From assembly GCA_034006265.1 (NCBI GenBank), contig JAVETB010000005.1:7970-71969 (forward strand): 64,000 bases of DNA. The letters are read 5' to 3'. Position 1 is the first letter of the stretch. The number at the start of each line of letters is the position of its first letter. Below the pieces are notes generated by a model, which had not been told where the DNA came from, ran no database searches, and saw only the letters and a program-made list of their open reading frames with translations. The position numbers and the translations under genes were made by a program. Source of the DNA: Syntrophus sp034006265 (lineage in GTDB: Bacteria; Desulfobacterota; Syntrophia; Syntrophales; Syntrophaceae). Of this stretch, positions 44,895-54,308 are shown in pieces.

Positions 44895-46555
44895 CAATAT
44901 TGGACCAGTTCCACATTCCAATCCTTATGCAGCAGGGAATAAAGATTGGGGTCCAGGCCGCAGTCCACAAGAAACAGGGGACTGCGGCTCGGCCGGTCAA
45001 TTTTCAAGGCGGAGAGGGTGACGGTGATCGTCGCTTTTCTGCCCCGTTCGGCGATATAGAATGCATAACGTTTATCGAAGGCGCTGGGAAGGGAAAGCGC
45101 CGAGAGAATCTGGCTGAGATTGGCCTTTTTGGAAAGCCGGGTATTGACCAGGAGAACCTCCTTTTTCTGTTTTGACAGGACCTCCAGAAGCGACCGAGGG
45201 GGCTTTTTCGTAAACATGAGGATTTCGCGGGACTCTGTTTTAAGGAGAATATCGGGTTTCAGCGAAAGATGAAATCCAGCGCTGCTGTTGTCCAGGAGCC
45301 TGAACTCCTGGTTTCTTGCAGGGCTGTAGCCCAGCTCCGTCAACAGGTTAAAGATCAAATCCATCCGGTCGACGGCATCAATCGACTTCGGCTTCAGGGT
45401 TGGAGGAGATTTGTCGGCAGGTGGTGGGAAGGAAATCTCTCCATTGACCACTTCCGTGAATTGAAACCCTTTCAGGTAGGCATATTGTCTGATCTGCCAG
45501 GGAAGGAGGGGCGTTTTGTCGGAAACCAGGAGGATGCCATGAAAATCAGGTCTATCCGCCGTGGGGTTTTTTGTTGTGATGAGCCAGTCGAGATTGATCA
45601 GCACCTGCGGATTCCTCTCCAACAGGACGGGTTTGAGCCCCTTTCGCATGGAATAGGAAGCCGAGGCGTTCATGATTTCCTGGAGAAGCAGGAAGATGTC
45701 CTGGGACGGTTTGACCTTGAGTACGGAATAGTTCTTCCAGTTGGCTTTAATCAGCCTCTGCAGAGAGTCCGGGATCCTGTTTCCAAAATCCAGCAGGACA
45801 GTGCTGCCGTCGTCAAATTCCACTACCGGGATGGCGCTGCAGTCAATTGTAACCCGCCCCATCTGCGGCAGGGGAAGAAAATAGCTGCCTTTCTGATTCA
45901 GATTTCCGTGGCTTCTGCTGAGAAGCTGTTTCAGGAGAGCCATGTCCTTGTCGGGCGGAAGAAGGGGCTTTATCTCTGACCGCCTCGTCTCGACGTTCTG
46001 TTCGGGTGCAAGCGCCGGAGAGGACGTCAGCAGGCTGATGGCCGGCAGCATGATTGTCTGGCCGATCGAAATGCGGCTGAGGTCCTTCAGCCCTGGATTC
46101 ATCTGGCTGACCATTCGCAAAGCCTTGTGCGCTTCGGCTTCTTGAAGCTTCAACTGGTGCTTCAGGATCCGAATGATGGAATCCCCCTTTTTGACCTGGT
46201 ACGGGACGACCTGCCCGTTCTGAGCCGCCGCAGGGGGAACGGCCTCCTTTCCTTCCTCGGCCGGGACGGGAAGAAGAATCGTCTGGCCGGGGTAAATCCT
46301 GTGAAGGTTCTTCAAGTCCGGGTTCAGTTCTCTGATCAGCGTGTAGCGGTGGGCGGAGTTCTTGAGAAATGTATTGACGATCCGATCGATGCTGTCCCCC
46401 TTCCGGACAACATACTCCTGGGTCGTCTTTCCGGTTCCCGCGGTTTTGCGGAGCACCATATGGGCCGTGTCTTCCTTGGCTTCCGAGGGGGGGACATGCA
46501 GTGTCAGAACGGAGCAGGACCCAAGAAGCAGGAACAGCAGAAGGCATTTGTTCAT
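44894..46555 (-). CDS. Double-LysM envelope protein
   Basis: 553 aa. Signal peptide with possible lipobox (LLLGSC near residue 14). Two LysM domains: YVVRKGDSIDRIV to YPGQTILLP (about residues 49-97) and YQVKKGDSIIRIL to SIGQTIMLP (about 118-170). They bind peptidoglycan. The long C-terminal part (VTIDCSAIPVVEFDDGSTVLLDFGNRIP) is unlike known enzymes; it has two repeats of FDDGSTVLLDFG/NTRLSKKANLSQI type and probably beta structure. First gene of a two-gene operon with the PP-loop ATPase, an odd pairing of envelope and tRNA-type functions. Confidence 0.85.
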   Translation of the reverse strand: MNKCLLLFLLLGSCSVLTLHVPPSEAKEDTAHMVLRKTAGTGKTTQEYVVRKGDSIDRIVNTFLKNSAHRYTLIRELNPDLKNLHRIYPGQTILLPVPAEEGKEAVPPAAAQNGQVVPYQVKKGDSIIRILKHQLKLQEAEAHKALRMVSQMNPGLKDLSRISIGQTIMLPAISLLTSSPALAPEQNVETRRSEIKPLLPPDKDMALLKQLLSRSHGNLNQKGSYFLPLPQMGRVTIDCSAIPVVEFDDGSTVLLDFGNRIPDSLQRLIKANWKNYSVLKVKPSQDIFLLLQEIMNASASYSMRKGLKPVLLERNPQVLINLDWLITTKNPTADRPDFHGILLVSDKTPLLPWQIRQYAYLKGFQFTEVVNGEISFPPPADKSPPTLKPKSIDAVDRMDLIFNLLTELGYSPARNQEFRLLDNSSAGFHLSLKPDILLKTESREILMFTKKPPRSLLEVLSKQKKEVLLVNTRLSKKANLSQILSALSLPSAFDKRYAFYIAERGRKATITVTLSALKIDRPSRSPLFLVDCGLDPNLYSLLHKDWNVELVQY

Positions 46556-46861
46556 ATAAGTATCCTCAAGTCGTGATCAATGACAGGCCATTCCAGTGGT
46601 TGCTGAATATCGCCGGCGGCGGTTTAGAGGCGATGCACGAAGAACGCCGAATCTGTTGAAAAGGCGACAGGACCGCCAGCAGGGAATGCGTTTCCATGTG
46701 GAATTGAAACGATCGACATGGCCATGACCGCAAAAGTTAAAGTGCCTGAAGTACATATCGAACTTGTAGCGGAAAGTCAATTCTTGTAGTCACGGCAACG
46801 ACAACTTCATGTTTGCAAGATTTAGTTAAATGTTATAGGAAATTCAAGGATTATTTGGGAA
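46556..46861. other. Intergenic region, no gene seen
   Basis: About 300 bases between the divergent LysM gene and the next plus-strand units. No promoter pair or hairpin stands out; short frames on the minus strand are unsupported. Confidence 0.4.
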
Positions 46862-47086
46862 ATGCCCTGCAGGGCGGAGGGGAGTACCCCGGATATGCGG
46901 GCGCTGGAATTCCCGCAGAAACAGGGCATCATTCCAGGCGCATTTCATTCCACAGCGGGCGAACCGTTGGCAGGGTTCAGACAGCGCCGCCTCGAGCGCC
47001 TTCTTGAGGTGGTGGAGCCATCGGATCGGGACAGGAATGACGAGGTTCTGAACAAAAAGGAAACGAAGGGGGGTCGGCGTGGCTAA
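46862..47086 (+). CDS. Small ORF upstream of the HD-hydrolase operon, doubtful
   Basis: 74 codons with a weak GGGAA site. The C-terminal half (LAGFRQRRLERLLEVVEPSDRDRN) has a natural protein composition and its stop overlaps the start of the next gene, as in operons. No family is recognised. Confidence 0.3.
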   Translation: MPCRAEGSTPDMRALEFPQKQGIIPGAFHSTAGEPLAGFRQRRLERLLEVVEPSDRDRNDEVLNKKETKGGRRG

Positions 47087-47300
47087 AGAGGATCAAGCAG
47101 CCTTTATGAAGGAAGTGCAGGCGCGGTTTGAAAAAAGGGTACGGGAAAATGAAGTCGCCGTTATTGAGCATTGGAAGGATCAACTGGACAGGATTGTGGC
47201 CATGAAACCCGAGGGGATTGCCTCTCTGCAGCTCCAGATTAAAAAAGTGTCGGAAATGATGGCCAACCGGATCAAGACGTTGAAGAAGGATGCGAAGTGA
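47079..47300 (+). CDS. Small charged protein of unknown function
   Basis: 73 aa, all helical and rich in Lys/Glu (MKEVQARFEKRVRENEVAVIEHW). GTG start 47079 with GGGGGG upstream. Its stop overlaps the GTG of the HD gene (GTGA), showing translational coupling. No family is recognised; a scaffold or regulatory subunit of the HD protein is possible. Confidence 0.6.
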   Translation: MAKEDQAAFMKEVQARFEKRVRENEVAVIEHWKDQLDRIVAMKPEGIASLQLQIKKVSEMMANRIKTLKKDAK

Positions 47301-47902
47301 AAGAAATTGTGAATTTTCTGTTTGAAGTCGGCATGCTGCAGAAGACACCGCGGACGGGTTTTCAATTTCTTGGTTCGGGTTGTGAATCCGTTGCTGAGCA
47401 CATCCTCCGGACGATTTTCATCGGCTATACCCTCTGCAAGCTGGAGCAGGACATTGATGAGCCCCGGGTGTTAAAAATGTGCCTTTTCCATGACCTTCCC
47501 GAAGCCAGGACAGGCGATATGAACTACGTGAACAAAAAATACGTGACGGTGGACGAAGGCAAGGCGGTCCGTGAGCTGACGGACACCCTCTCCTTCGGTG
47601 AAGAGATCAAGGCATGCATTGATGAATTCAACGAGGGAAAAACCCGGGAGTCTCTCATTGTCCGGGATGCGGATCAGCTCGCCTTGATCCTCCAGTTGAA
47701 GGAATACGGGGATCTTGGTAATAAATACAGCAGGGAGTGGATTGCCTTCGCCATTCAGCGCCTCTGCACGGACAGCGCGCGTGAAACGGCGAATCAGATT
47801 CTGGAGACGGATTCCTCCGACTGGTGGTTTCAGGATAAGAGTGATTGGTGGATTAACGGAAACAAGAGAAAATATTCCAAGGGGGCAGACAGCGCAAGAT
47901 GA
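47297..47902 (+). CDS. HD-domain hydrolase, YfbR/HDDC2-like
   Basis: 201 aa. The metal-binding HD set is present: His35 (SVAEHILRT), His65-Asp66 (CLFHDLPEA) and Asp in RDADQLALI near residue 146. The frame PEARTGDMNYVNKKYV and the ~190-residue size fit the 5'-deoxynucleotidase YfbR/HDDC2 group, which dephosphorylates dNMPs. Start GTG. The stop overlaps the start of the TPR lipoprotein (ATGA). Confidence 0.88.
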   Translation: MKEIVNFLFEVGMLQKTPRTGFQFLGSGCESVAEHILRTIFIGYTLCKLEQDIDEPRVLKMCLFHDLPEARTGDMNYVNKKYVTVDEGKAVRELTDTLSFGEEIKACIDEFNEGKTRESLIVRDADQLALILQLKEYGDLGNKYSREWIAFAIQRLCTDSARETANQILETDSSDWWFQDKSDWWINGNKRKYSKGADSAR

Positions 47903-48726
47903 AGGATGATCGTAATCGAGAGCTTTTACCTGTCGGTAGCGGCAGAACCGGCCAGAGACGAACCCGGGTCTTTTCTTTCACAGTCTGTGTATGGTTTTCA
48001 TGGCTCCTTCTTATGGCGGGATGTGCCACCGTGAATCAGGAGCAGGCGGAATCCCATATGAACATAGGGGTCGCCTATATGCAATCGGGGGAATATAACT
48101 CCGCACTGAAGGAGCTGCTCAAGGCGGAGAAGCTGGGGGAAGCGAATCCAAAGATCCACTACCTGCTGGGGATCGCCTACAGCGGCAAAGGGCTTCAGGA
48201 GCTCGCCATCGCAGAGATGAAAAAAGCCATCAGCCTGGATAACAACTACTCGGAGGCGCACAACTTCCTGGGGACCATCTATCTGAACATGGAAAAGTGG
48301 GATCTGGCCATAGAATCCTTTGAAAAGGCCCTGGCCAACATCCTTTACGACACACCGGCAAAAGCTCATTACAATATGGGGCTGGCCTATTACCACAAGG
48401 GGAGTTATGCGGCCGCACTGCAGCAGTACGGCCTGGCGAGCACACAGAACCCTGAACCCGCCGATTTGCCATTTCTCGAAAAGAACTGGGGAATCGCCCT
48501 TCTCGCCTCCGGGCGTCCCCATGAAGCCCTCAAGCATTTGCAGAAGTCGGTAGAATTGGTTCCCGCCCTGGCAGAGTCCTATTACTGGATCGGGCAATGC
48601 TTTGTCGAGCAGGGAAACAGGGAGAAGGCGAAAGAGGCGTTCCAGGAGGTGATCCGGCTGGCTCCCGATACGGAGTGGGGCGAAAAATCCAGAAAGAAGA
48701 TCCGGGAACTGTCCTTCCGCCGCTGA
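47899..48726 (+). CDS. TPR lipoprotein (PilF/PilW-like)
   Basis: 275 aa. The N-terminal 25 residues are polar, then a hydrophobic signal with lipobox LLLMAGC. Six TPR-like units follow (MNIGVAYMQSGEYNSALKELLKAE; LLGIAYSGKGLQELAIAEMKKA; FLGTIYLNMEKWDLAIESFEKA; and others). PilF/PilW pilotins of type IV pilus secretins have the same layout, but no pilus genes are in view, so this is only a likeness. Outer-membrane-anchored protein, translationally coupled to the HD gene. Confidence 0.88.
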   Translation: MKDDRNRELLPVGSGRTGQRRTRVFSFTVCVWFSWLLLMAGCATVNQEQAESHMNIGVAYMQSGEYNSALKELLKAEKLGEANPKIHYLLGIAYSGKGLQELAIAEMKKAISLDNNYSEAHNFLGTIYLNMEKWDLAIESFEKALANILYDTPAKAHYNMGLAYYHKGSYAAALQQYGLASTQNPEPADLPFLEKNWGIALLASGRPHEALKHLQKSVELVPALAESYYWIGQCFVEQGNREKAKEAFQEVIRLAPDTEWGEKSRKKIRELSFRR

Positions 48727-48812
48727 CCTGCGGAAGATGCCTGCTCTCATCCGTGGTTGCGGCAGGTATGCCGGAAAAAGAATCGCCGTTTGCATCAAGG
48801 AGAACATGTGTC

Positions 48813-49553
48813 ATGACGAAGAGAGAAAATGTCTGGTGTTGTATCATTCCAGTACTTGTGGCCATCGTCGTTCTTTCTGCCTGTACAAGGTATGAAAGGC
48901 AGGTGGTTCCCTTCAAAGTCCCTGCCGCCTACCCCAATGTCCAGTCGGCGGCCGGTGCTCAGATTGCCTCACGGTCCTATGATGACAACCGGGAGGCCCA
49001 GAAAGCATTCGGCTTTGACATCCGCGGTGCCGGAATCCTGCCTGTTCAGGTTGTTTTTGACAATAAGGGACCCTCGCCGTTGGAGATCATTGCGGAACAG
49101 ACCTGGCTGATCGACGAAGAGAGCAACATGTGGCCGATTCTTGATGCGCGGATGGCTTACGACCGAATCGAGAAGGCGACCAAATTCGGAAAGGTGGCTC
49201 CTGAAGCGGCGACCGCGGGCTTGCTGGGTGGCGCGGCGGGTGCCGTTCTCGGAGCGGCCGTCGGTATCGTCACAGGGACCAATGTAGGGGAGGCATTGGG
49301 GAAGGGGGCGGCCATTGGAGCCGCTGCCGGAGCAACCCTTGGAGGAATCAAGGGGATGACCGATGCGAATGTCCAGCGGGAAATCAACGACGATCTTGCT
49401 ACGCGTTCTCTTGAAAAAAGGGCCATCCAAGCGGGAGAAATCGCACATGGATTTCTTTTCTTTCCCGGAGAGGCGAAAAAAGCCCGGGAGCTTCGGCTGA
49501 TGGTACGGGACATCGAAACGGGCAAGACATTCCGGCTCTTCATGCCCCTGTGA
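48813..49553 (+). CDS. Lipoprotein with glycine-zipper segment
   Basis: 246 aa from ATG 48813 (AAGGAG upstream). Lipobox VVLSAC. The mature N-terminal ~100 residues look like a beta domain (PLEIIAEQTWLIDEESNMWPILDA). Residues about 125-185 form a Gly/Ala zipper membrane hairpin (LLGGAAGAVLGAAVGIVTGTNVGEALGKGAAIGAAAGATLGG), as in proteins that insert into or stabilise membranes. The C-terminal part is again beta-like. It follows the TPR gene by 86 bases. Function unknown. Confidence 0.75.
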   Translation: MTKRENVWCCIIPVLVAIVVLSACTRYERQVVPFKVPAAYPNVQSAAGAQIASRSYDDNREAQKAFGFDIRGAGILPVQVVFDNKGPSPLEIIAEQTWLIDEESNMWPILDARMAYDRIEKATKFGKVAPEAATAGLLGGAAGAVLGAAVGIVTGTNVGEALGKGAAIGAAAGATLGGIKGMTDANVQREINDDLATRSLEKRAIQAGEIAHGFLFFPGEAKKARELRLMVRDIETGKTFRLFMPL

Positions 49554-49595
49554 CAAAAAAAGAGATAAAAAACGAAAACGCTGCAGAAACAGTCC

Positions 49596-49620
49596 AGGGC
49601 TGTCCGGGCCGGGAAGCCCT
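49596..49620 (+). terminator. Weak hairpin after the glycine-zipper gene
   Basis: AGGGCT (49596-49601) with AGCCCT (49615-49620), loop 13, no T-run. Possible terminator. Confidence 0.25.
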
Positions 49621-49830
49621 CCATCCACTTTGGGAAGAATGAGCCTCCTCCTTTTGTTCTGAGAAATGTTTTATCCTATTATTTTCAGGCACATCGGGTT
49701 ATTTCATTTTCCTGAAATTCAAGCGGATTATGGCGGAAATCCTCAGACAAATTTTTAAGTTTGGCCTAAGGAATTAGCTGATAAAAAATAAGGTTGACAT
49801 AATGTGTTTTCTTATGTTAACCAAACGCCC

Positions 49831-50442
49831 ATGAAAAAATACAGAAAGCATTGTTTCAGTGTTTTATCATGCCTCATCATTATCTTTCTGGGTTATCCTG
49901 ATCTTTCCGGTTCAGAGGCTATGGCCGGGGAAAGTAAAGCGTCTGAAGCCGTTGTCTGCAAAGTTGAGCAGCATTTGAAGGATAAGAAGGCAAAACTGGG
50001 AGGTAGAAATCTGCGGGCTGTTGCCCAAACCGTCTGCAGAGAATCGCAGGTTCGCAAAGTGGATTACCGCCTTGTTCTTGCCGTGATGGAAGTGGAGAGC
50101 AACTACAGGCATGATGCCGTTTCACCCGACGGCTCAAAAGGAATTATGCAGCTGAAGCCGTCAACCGCCCGGGGAATCGTTCGAAAGGCCGACCCCACAA
50201 GCAATGGCTCGTTAGATCTCTTCGATCCGAGAACAAACATCAAAATCGGCGTGTATTTTTTATCGCAGCTGCTTGATGAATTCAAAACGATCCGGAAGGC
50301 TTTATATGCCTATAACGTGGGGCCGTACCGGGCAAAGCGGCATCTGGCCAGGATGCCGGCTAACAAAGATCCGAACAGCACGTTTACCCAGCGGGTCATC
50401 AGTGCCTTTCAGAGCAATCGTTTAACCCTGCCTGCCATCTAG
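49831..50442 (+). CDS. SLT-domain lytic transglycosylase
   Basis: 203 aa from ATG 49831. A signal peptide of ~25-30 residues precedes a compact SLT domain: AVMEVESNYRHDAVSPDGSKGIMQLKPSTA (Glu89 catalytic; the ES...MQL..TA pattern is diagnostic), DPRTNIKIGVYFLSQLL and YAYNVGP. It splits peptidoglycan at MurNAc-GlcNAc in the periplasm. It ends with a 4-base overlap against the convergent UPF0182 gene. A perfect -35-like TTGACA lies at 49794 but the -10 is poor. Confidence 0.92.
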   Translation: MKKYRKHCFSVLSCLIIIFLGYPDLSGSEAMAGESKASEAVVCKVEQHLKDKKAKLGGRNLRAVAQTVCRESQVRKVDYRLVLAVMEVESNYRHDAVSPDGSKGIMQLKPSTARGIVRKADPTSNGSLDLFDPRTNIKIGVYFLSQLLDEFKTIRKALYAYNVGPYRAKRHLARMPANKDPNSTFTQRVISAFQSNRLTLPAI

Positions 50443-53189
50443 TCCTTTTTTTCCAGTTTCTTCAGCAGGTTCGCCATCTTGTCCAGCTCCTCCCCGTAAG
50501 AACCCCAATTCCCACGCGTCAGAAAATCCTGGGCCCGTCGATAATGCTCCAGAGCCTTGAGGCCGATTTCCCGGTCCGTTTCTTCTGAAACGGACCCGCT
50601 GCCTTGAAGGGCTGCCGTCCCAGGCAAAGCAGCCGGCATCTCAGCGTTCCGGGAAAGTTTTCCCCCGAAAATCCTCTGAAGGGACAATTCCAGGTTTTCC
50701 TCCATGGCGATGGCATTGCCGTAAGCGGCAATGACTCTCTTCAATTCGGGAAGCTGGCCTTTTTCCGCCGCCAGGTAGAGGGAGCTGACGTATAGAACCG
50801 ATTTTTCAATCGGGATCACGAGAAGACTGCCCCGGATCACCTGTGAACCGCTTTGATTCCAGAGAGAAATCTGCTTGGAGATTTCCGTATCCTGATCAAT
50901 GCGGGCTTCGATCTGGCGTGTTCCGAAGACAAGTTTCTGCTTGGGAAAATGGTAAACGATCATTTTTCCATAATTTGGCGCATCGCAGCGGGCGGCCATC
51001 CACGCCGAGAGGTTATCCTTGCTGCTGGGGGTGAACGGAAGCAGGAGGATGTATTCCTCCATGCTTTCCTCTGGAAGCTTCATGATGGTGTAATAAGGCT
51101 CCATCTCTTCATTGTTTTCCGCGCCGAATTTGCGGGGGATGGTCCAGAGGTCCTCCTTGTTGTAAAATACCTGGGGATCTTCCATGTGATAGGTTCGCAG
51201 CATCCTGGCCTGGATGGACATCATGCCGGCGGGATAACGGATATGACTCAGGAGATCTGCCGGCATTGCGGAAAGGGGGCGAAAAACGCCGGGAAATATG
51301 CGGGCATAGGTCTTGATGATCGGATCGTTGAGATCGCTGATATACAGCTGAACCGTTCCATCGTAGGCGTCAACGGTCGCCTTCAGGGAATTGCGGATAT
51401 AGTTGCCGACGCCCGCAACGGGTTCGGAATAGGGAAACCTGGTTGTGGTGGTGTAGCCATCGACAAACCAGACAAGCCTGCCCTCCTCGGTAATGACGAG
51501 ATAGGGGTCTTTATCGAGGCGGATGAAGGGTACAATCCGGGAAATTCGTTCCTCGATGTCCCGATAAAACATGATTTTACTCTTCGGGGCAATGTCATCG
51601 GAGAGCAGAATCGTCAACGAACCGAAGCGAGCTGCGAAAAGCAGCTTCTTCGTGAAGGAGAGAGGCACCCCTCCCTTGCCGTCGTAGCGGGAATAGACGT
51701 TCTTGTCCCCCACGGGATAATCGAACTCAGGCCTCTTCGTGTTGACAAAGACATAGTCATTGGATTTTTCCCCGTAGTAGATCTTTGGCTGTTTGACGAC
51801 GACGGAAGTGGTAGAAGCCGGCGGAATATCGCGAATAAAAAATTCGGGAAGCCCCTCCTGGGAAATCCGGTTGACCGGACCCATGACAACGCCATAACCG
51901 TGCGTATAGGTGAGGTGCTCATTGACCCAGCTTCGCGAGGGAAGAGACGCGTAGGAAAGCTCCCGGGGTGCAAGCATGATCTGGCGATACTCCCCGTTGA
52001 TGATATAGCGGTCATTATCGACATCAAGGAACTTGTAATACGTCCGGATCTCCTGCATCTGGCTGTAGGTCTGCAAAAGGGGGGCATGGTTCCACAGCCG
52101 GATGTTCTTGATGGTCAGAGAATTCTTCATCAGGTCCTGCTGGGTCAGCGTATTGTCCGCGGGAAATTCGCTGTCCTCTATATGATTGAGTCCGTAGGCG
52201 ATCCTTGTATACCGGATATTGTGTTCGAGATAGGGCCGCTCAAGGACGATCTCGTTGGGGACGACCTTGAACTTCTGGATGAAGGAAGGATACAGGCCCC
52301 GGCCGATCACCATGACCAGCAACAGGGTCAGCACGGAGACTGCCGGTATCCGCCAGGACTTTCCGAAGGCAAAGGCGGAAAGAGAGGCTCCGCAGAGGAT
52401 GCTGAGAACCACGAGCAACCGGAGGACCGACAGTTGGGTTGTTGTATCGCTATAGCCGGGACCGAAGACCACTCCCCGTTTTGTAAAAAGAACCTCCATC
52501 AGTTGAAGCCAGAAGCCGAAAGACCCCAGAAAAAAAAGCAGGGCGATCAGAATGAGAAGGTGGGTCTTTGCTGCGGGGAGAATATGGAATGTTTTCGGCG
52601 GGAAAAATAGAAATGAGCGGCGGAGAAAGTAGAGAATGCCCGTAGCGAAGACAGTAAGGATCAGGGTTGAAAAAAGCCACGAATGAAGTTCCTGCAGAAG
52701 AGGCAGCCGAAAAACAAAAAAACTGATGTCATAGTGAAACAGGGGATCCTTCAGATCAAAGGGAACCGCATTTAAGAAACTCAGGATGCTTTTCCAGAGA
52801 TAGGCCGCTTTCATGGCGGCAGCGTAACTGAAGAGAAGAGAGAGCAGAAAAATGAACGTACGAAGCGGGCCCAGTGTGGGCAGTCGATGGGGATGGGGAA
52901 AGGAGCCCTGCTGGTCGGTCACACCGGACGGCGGCGAAAGGCGGTCGGCCAGGTAAAGATTGAGGAAGAAGATCACAAAAAACAGTGCACCGAAAAAAGT
53001 GGCGGTGGCAATCGAACTCCAGAGCGTCACGGTGAAAATCGGTTCGTAACCGACTTCCTGAAACCAGAACCAGTCTGTGAGCAGACGGATAATCTGCCAG
53101 GAGAAGCTTATGCCGACAAAGGCGGCCAGAAAGAAAATCAATCCCTTGTAACTGCGGGTCCGTGAAGACGGCATCTTTAGACCAGGCAT
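50439..53189 (-). CDS. UPF0182 family large membrane protein
   Basis: 916 aa, normal for the family. About seven hydrophobic segments occupy the first ~330 residues (LIFFLAAFVGISFSWQIIRLL onwards), then a long extracytoplasmic part with RPYLEHNIRYTRIAYGL, YTHGYGVVMGPVNRI, PLSFTKKLLFAARFG, DKDPYLVITEEGRLVWFVDGYTTT and RYPAGMMSIQARMLRTYHM, all typical of UPF0182. Function unknown. The start overlaps the rlmN end by 13 bases. Confidence 0.93.
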   Translation of the reverse strand: MPGLKMPSSRTRSYKGLIFFLAAFVGISFSWQIIRLLTDWFWFQEVGYEPIFTVTLWSSIATATFFGALFFVIFFLNLYLADRLSPPSGVTDQQGSFPHPHRLPTLGPLRTFIFLLSLLFSYAAAMKAAYLWKSILSFLNAVPFDLKDPLFHYDISFFVFRLPLLQELHSWLFSTLILTVFATGILYFLRRSFLFFPPKTFHILPAAKTHLLILIALLFFLGSFGFWLQLMEVLFTKRGVVFGPGYSDTTTQLSVLRLLVVLSILCGASLSAFAFGKSWRIPAVSVLTLLLVMVIGRGLYPSFIQKFKVVPNEIVLERPYLEHNIRYTRIAYGLNHIEDSEFPADNTLTQQDLMKNSLTIKNIRLWNHAPLLQTYSQMQEIRTYYKFLDVDNDRYIINGEYRQIMLAPRELSYASLPSRSWVNEHLTYTHGYGVVMGPVNRISQEGLPEFFIRDIPPASTTSVVVKQPKIYYGEKSNDYVFVNTKRPEFDYPVGDKNVYSRYDGKGGVPLSFTKKLLFAARFGSLTILLSDDIAPKSKIMFYRDIEERISRIVPFIRLDKDPYLVITEEGRLVWFVDGYTTTTRFPYSEPVAGVGNYIRNSLKATVDAYDGTVQLYISDLNDPIIKTYARIFPGVFRPLSAMPADLLSHIRYPAGMMSIQARMLRTYHMEDPQVFYNKEDLWTIPRKFGAENNEEMEPYYTIMKLPEESMEEYILLLPFTPSSKDNLSAWMAARCDAPNYGKMIVYHFPKQKLVFGTRQIEARIDQDTEISKQISLWNQSGSQVIRGSLLVIPIEKSVLYVSSLYLAAEKGQLPELKRVIAAYGNAIAMEENLELSLQRIFGGKLSRNAEMPAALPGTAALQGSGSVSEETDREIGLKALEHYRRAQDFLTRGNWGSYGEELDKMANLLKKLEKKD

Positions 53190-54235
53190 TGGAATGTGTT
53201 CTCCTCAAGGGCTTTACCGCTCAATTGGCCGCAGGCGGCCAGAATGTCGCGTCCCCTGCTCGCCCGGATGATGGCGGTGAAATGATGTTTTACCAGAATC
53301 TGCTGAAATGCCAGGACGGTGTCCTCCGAAGGGGTCTTGAAGGGGGAACCGGGAAATTCATTGAATCGGATGAGATTGAGCTTGCAGCGGATGCCCCTCA
53401 ACAGGCGGGAGAGCCTTTCTGCATGGGCCTGTGACGCGTTGACGCCGTCGATCAGGATATACTCGAAGGTCAGCATGCGGCGGCCCGGCATGGGATAATC
53501 ACGGCATGCTGCAAGAAGGCTTTCCAGGGGATACTTCCAGTTGACCGGCATGAGCTGGTTCCGGACCGCATTGTCCGGGGCGTTGAGGGAAACCGCCAGG
53601 TTGATGCAGATGTCCCGCCCCAGCTGCCGGATCATGGGAACCACACCGCAGGTGGAGAGGGTGATCTTCCGGTTCGAAAAGCCGAAGCCGTAATCCGAGG
53701 TGAGGATGCCAAGGGCCTTCAGCGTGTTTCTGTAATTGGCCAGGGGTTCTCCCATCCCCATCAGCACAATGCTGCGGACATTCGGCCCTTCCGGCAGAGA
53801 AGAGAGGATGACCGTCAGCTGACCGGTGATTTCCGAAAGCCTGAGGTTGCGCCTGAACCCCTGCCGGGCGGTCAGGCAGAAACGGCATCCCATGCGGCAC
53901 CCGACCTGTGTGGAGATACAGGCCGTCCAATGGTTTTTGCCGGGAATCAGGACGCTCTCGATAAAGAGGTCGTCTTCCAGGCGAAAGAGGATCTTTTTGG
54001 TTCCATCCCTTGAAGCCTGGATTTTTTCAATTTCGGGGAATCCAATGAAGGAGAGATCCTCCATCTGGCTGCGGAATGGTTTGGAGAGGGTGGTCATTTC
54101 CTCGAAGGATTGCACACCGCCCCCGGAGTACAGCCATTTCATGATCTGCCGGGCCCGGTATCGCTCCTTTCCCAGACTTGAAATCAAGGCTTCGATTTCT
54201 TCAAGAGATAGATCGCGGATATTGATTCGTTCCAT
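53177..54235 (-). CDS. rlmN: 23S rRNA (adenine(2503)-C2)-methyltransferase
   Basis: Radical-SAM enzyme that methylates A2503 of 23S rRNA (and tRNA A37). 352 aa from ATG 54235; the longer frame is rejected because it has no family match. Radical-SAM CxxxCxxC at Cys113, Cys117, Cys120 (VGCRMGCRFCLTARQGF), Cys106 before it, and a C-terminal Cys in ILAACGQL (near 335) that carries the transferred methyl. LSLEEIEALISSLGKERYRARQI is the HhH-like N-terminal domain. All functional Cys are present. Confidence 0.96.
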   Translation of the reverse strand: MERINIRDLSLEEIEALISSLGKERYRARQIMKWLYSGGGVQSFEEMTTLSKPFRSQMEDLSFIGFPEIEKIQASRDGTKKILFRLEDDLFIESVLIPGKNHWTACISTQVGCRMGCRFCLTARQGFRRNLRLSEITGQLTVILSSLPEGPNVRSIVLMGMGEPLANYRNTLKALGILTSDYGFGFSNRKITLSTCGVVPMIRQLGRDICINLAVSLNAPDNAVRNQLMPVNWKYPLESLLAACRDYPMPGRRMLTFEYILIDGVNASQAHAERLSRLLRGIRCKLNLIRFNEFPGSPFKTPSEDTVLAFQQILVKHHFTAIIRASRGRDILAACGQLSGKALEENTFQCLV

Positions 54236-54308
54236 AGCCAATACGATGATTGCAGTCTTTCCGCCAGGATGCCGTCTTTTAGGGCACCCTGGGCCTTTCC
54301 TGTTGACG

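Noticed and set aside
49794..49822. Promoter in front of the SLT transglycosylase
   Set aside because: TTGACA is perfect, but the only -10-like sequence (TATGTT) is at 13 bp and the 17-bp position reads TTAACC.
50853..52610. 585-codon plus-strand frame within the UPF0182 gene
   Set aside because: Shadow frame: its length stems from the codon bias of the real minus-strand gene; no ribosome site and no motifs.
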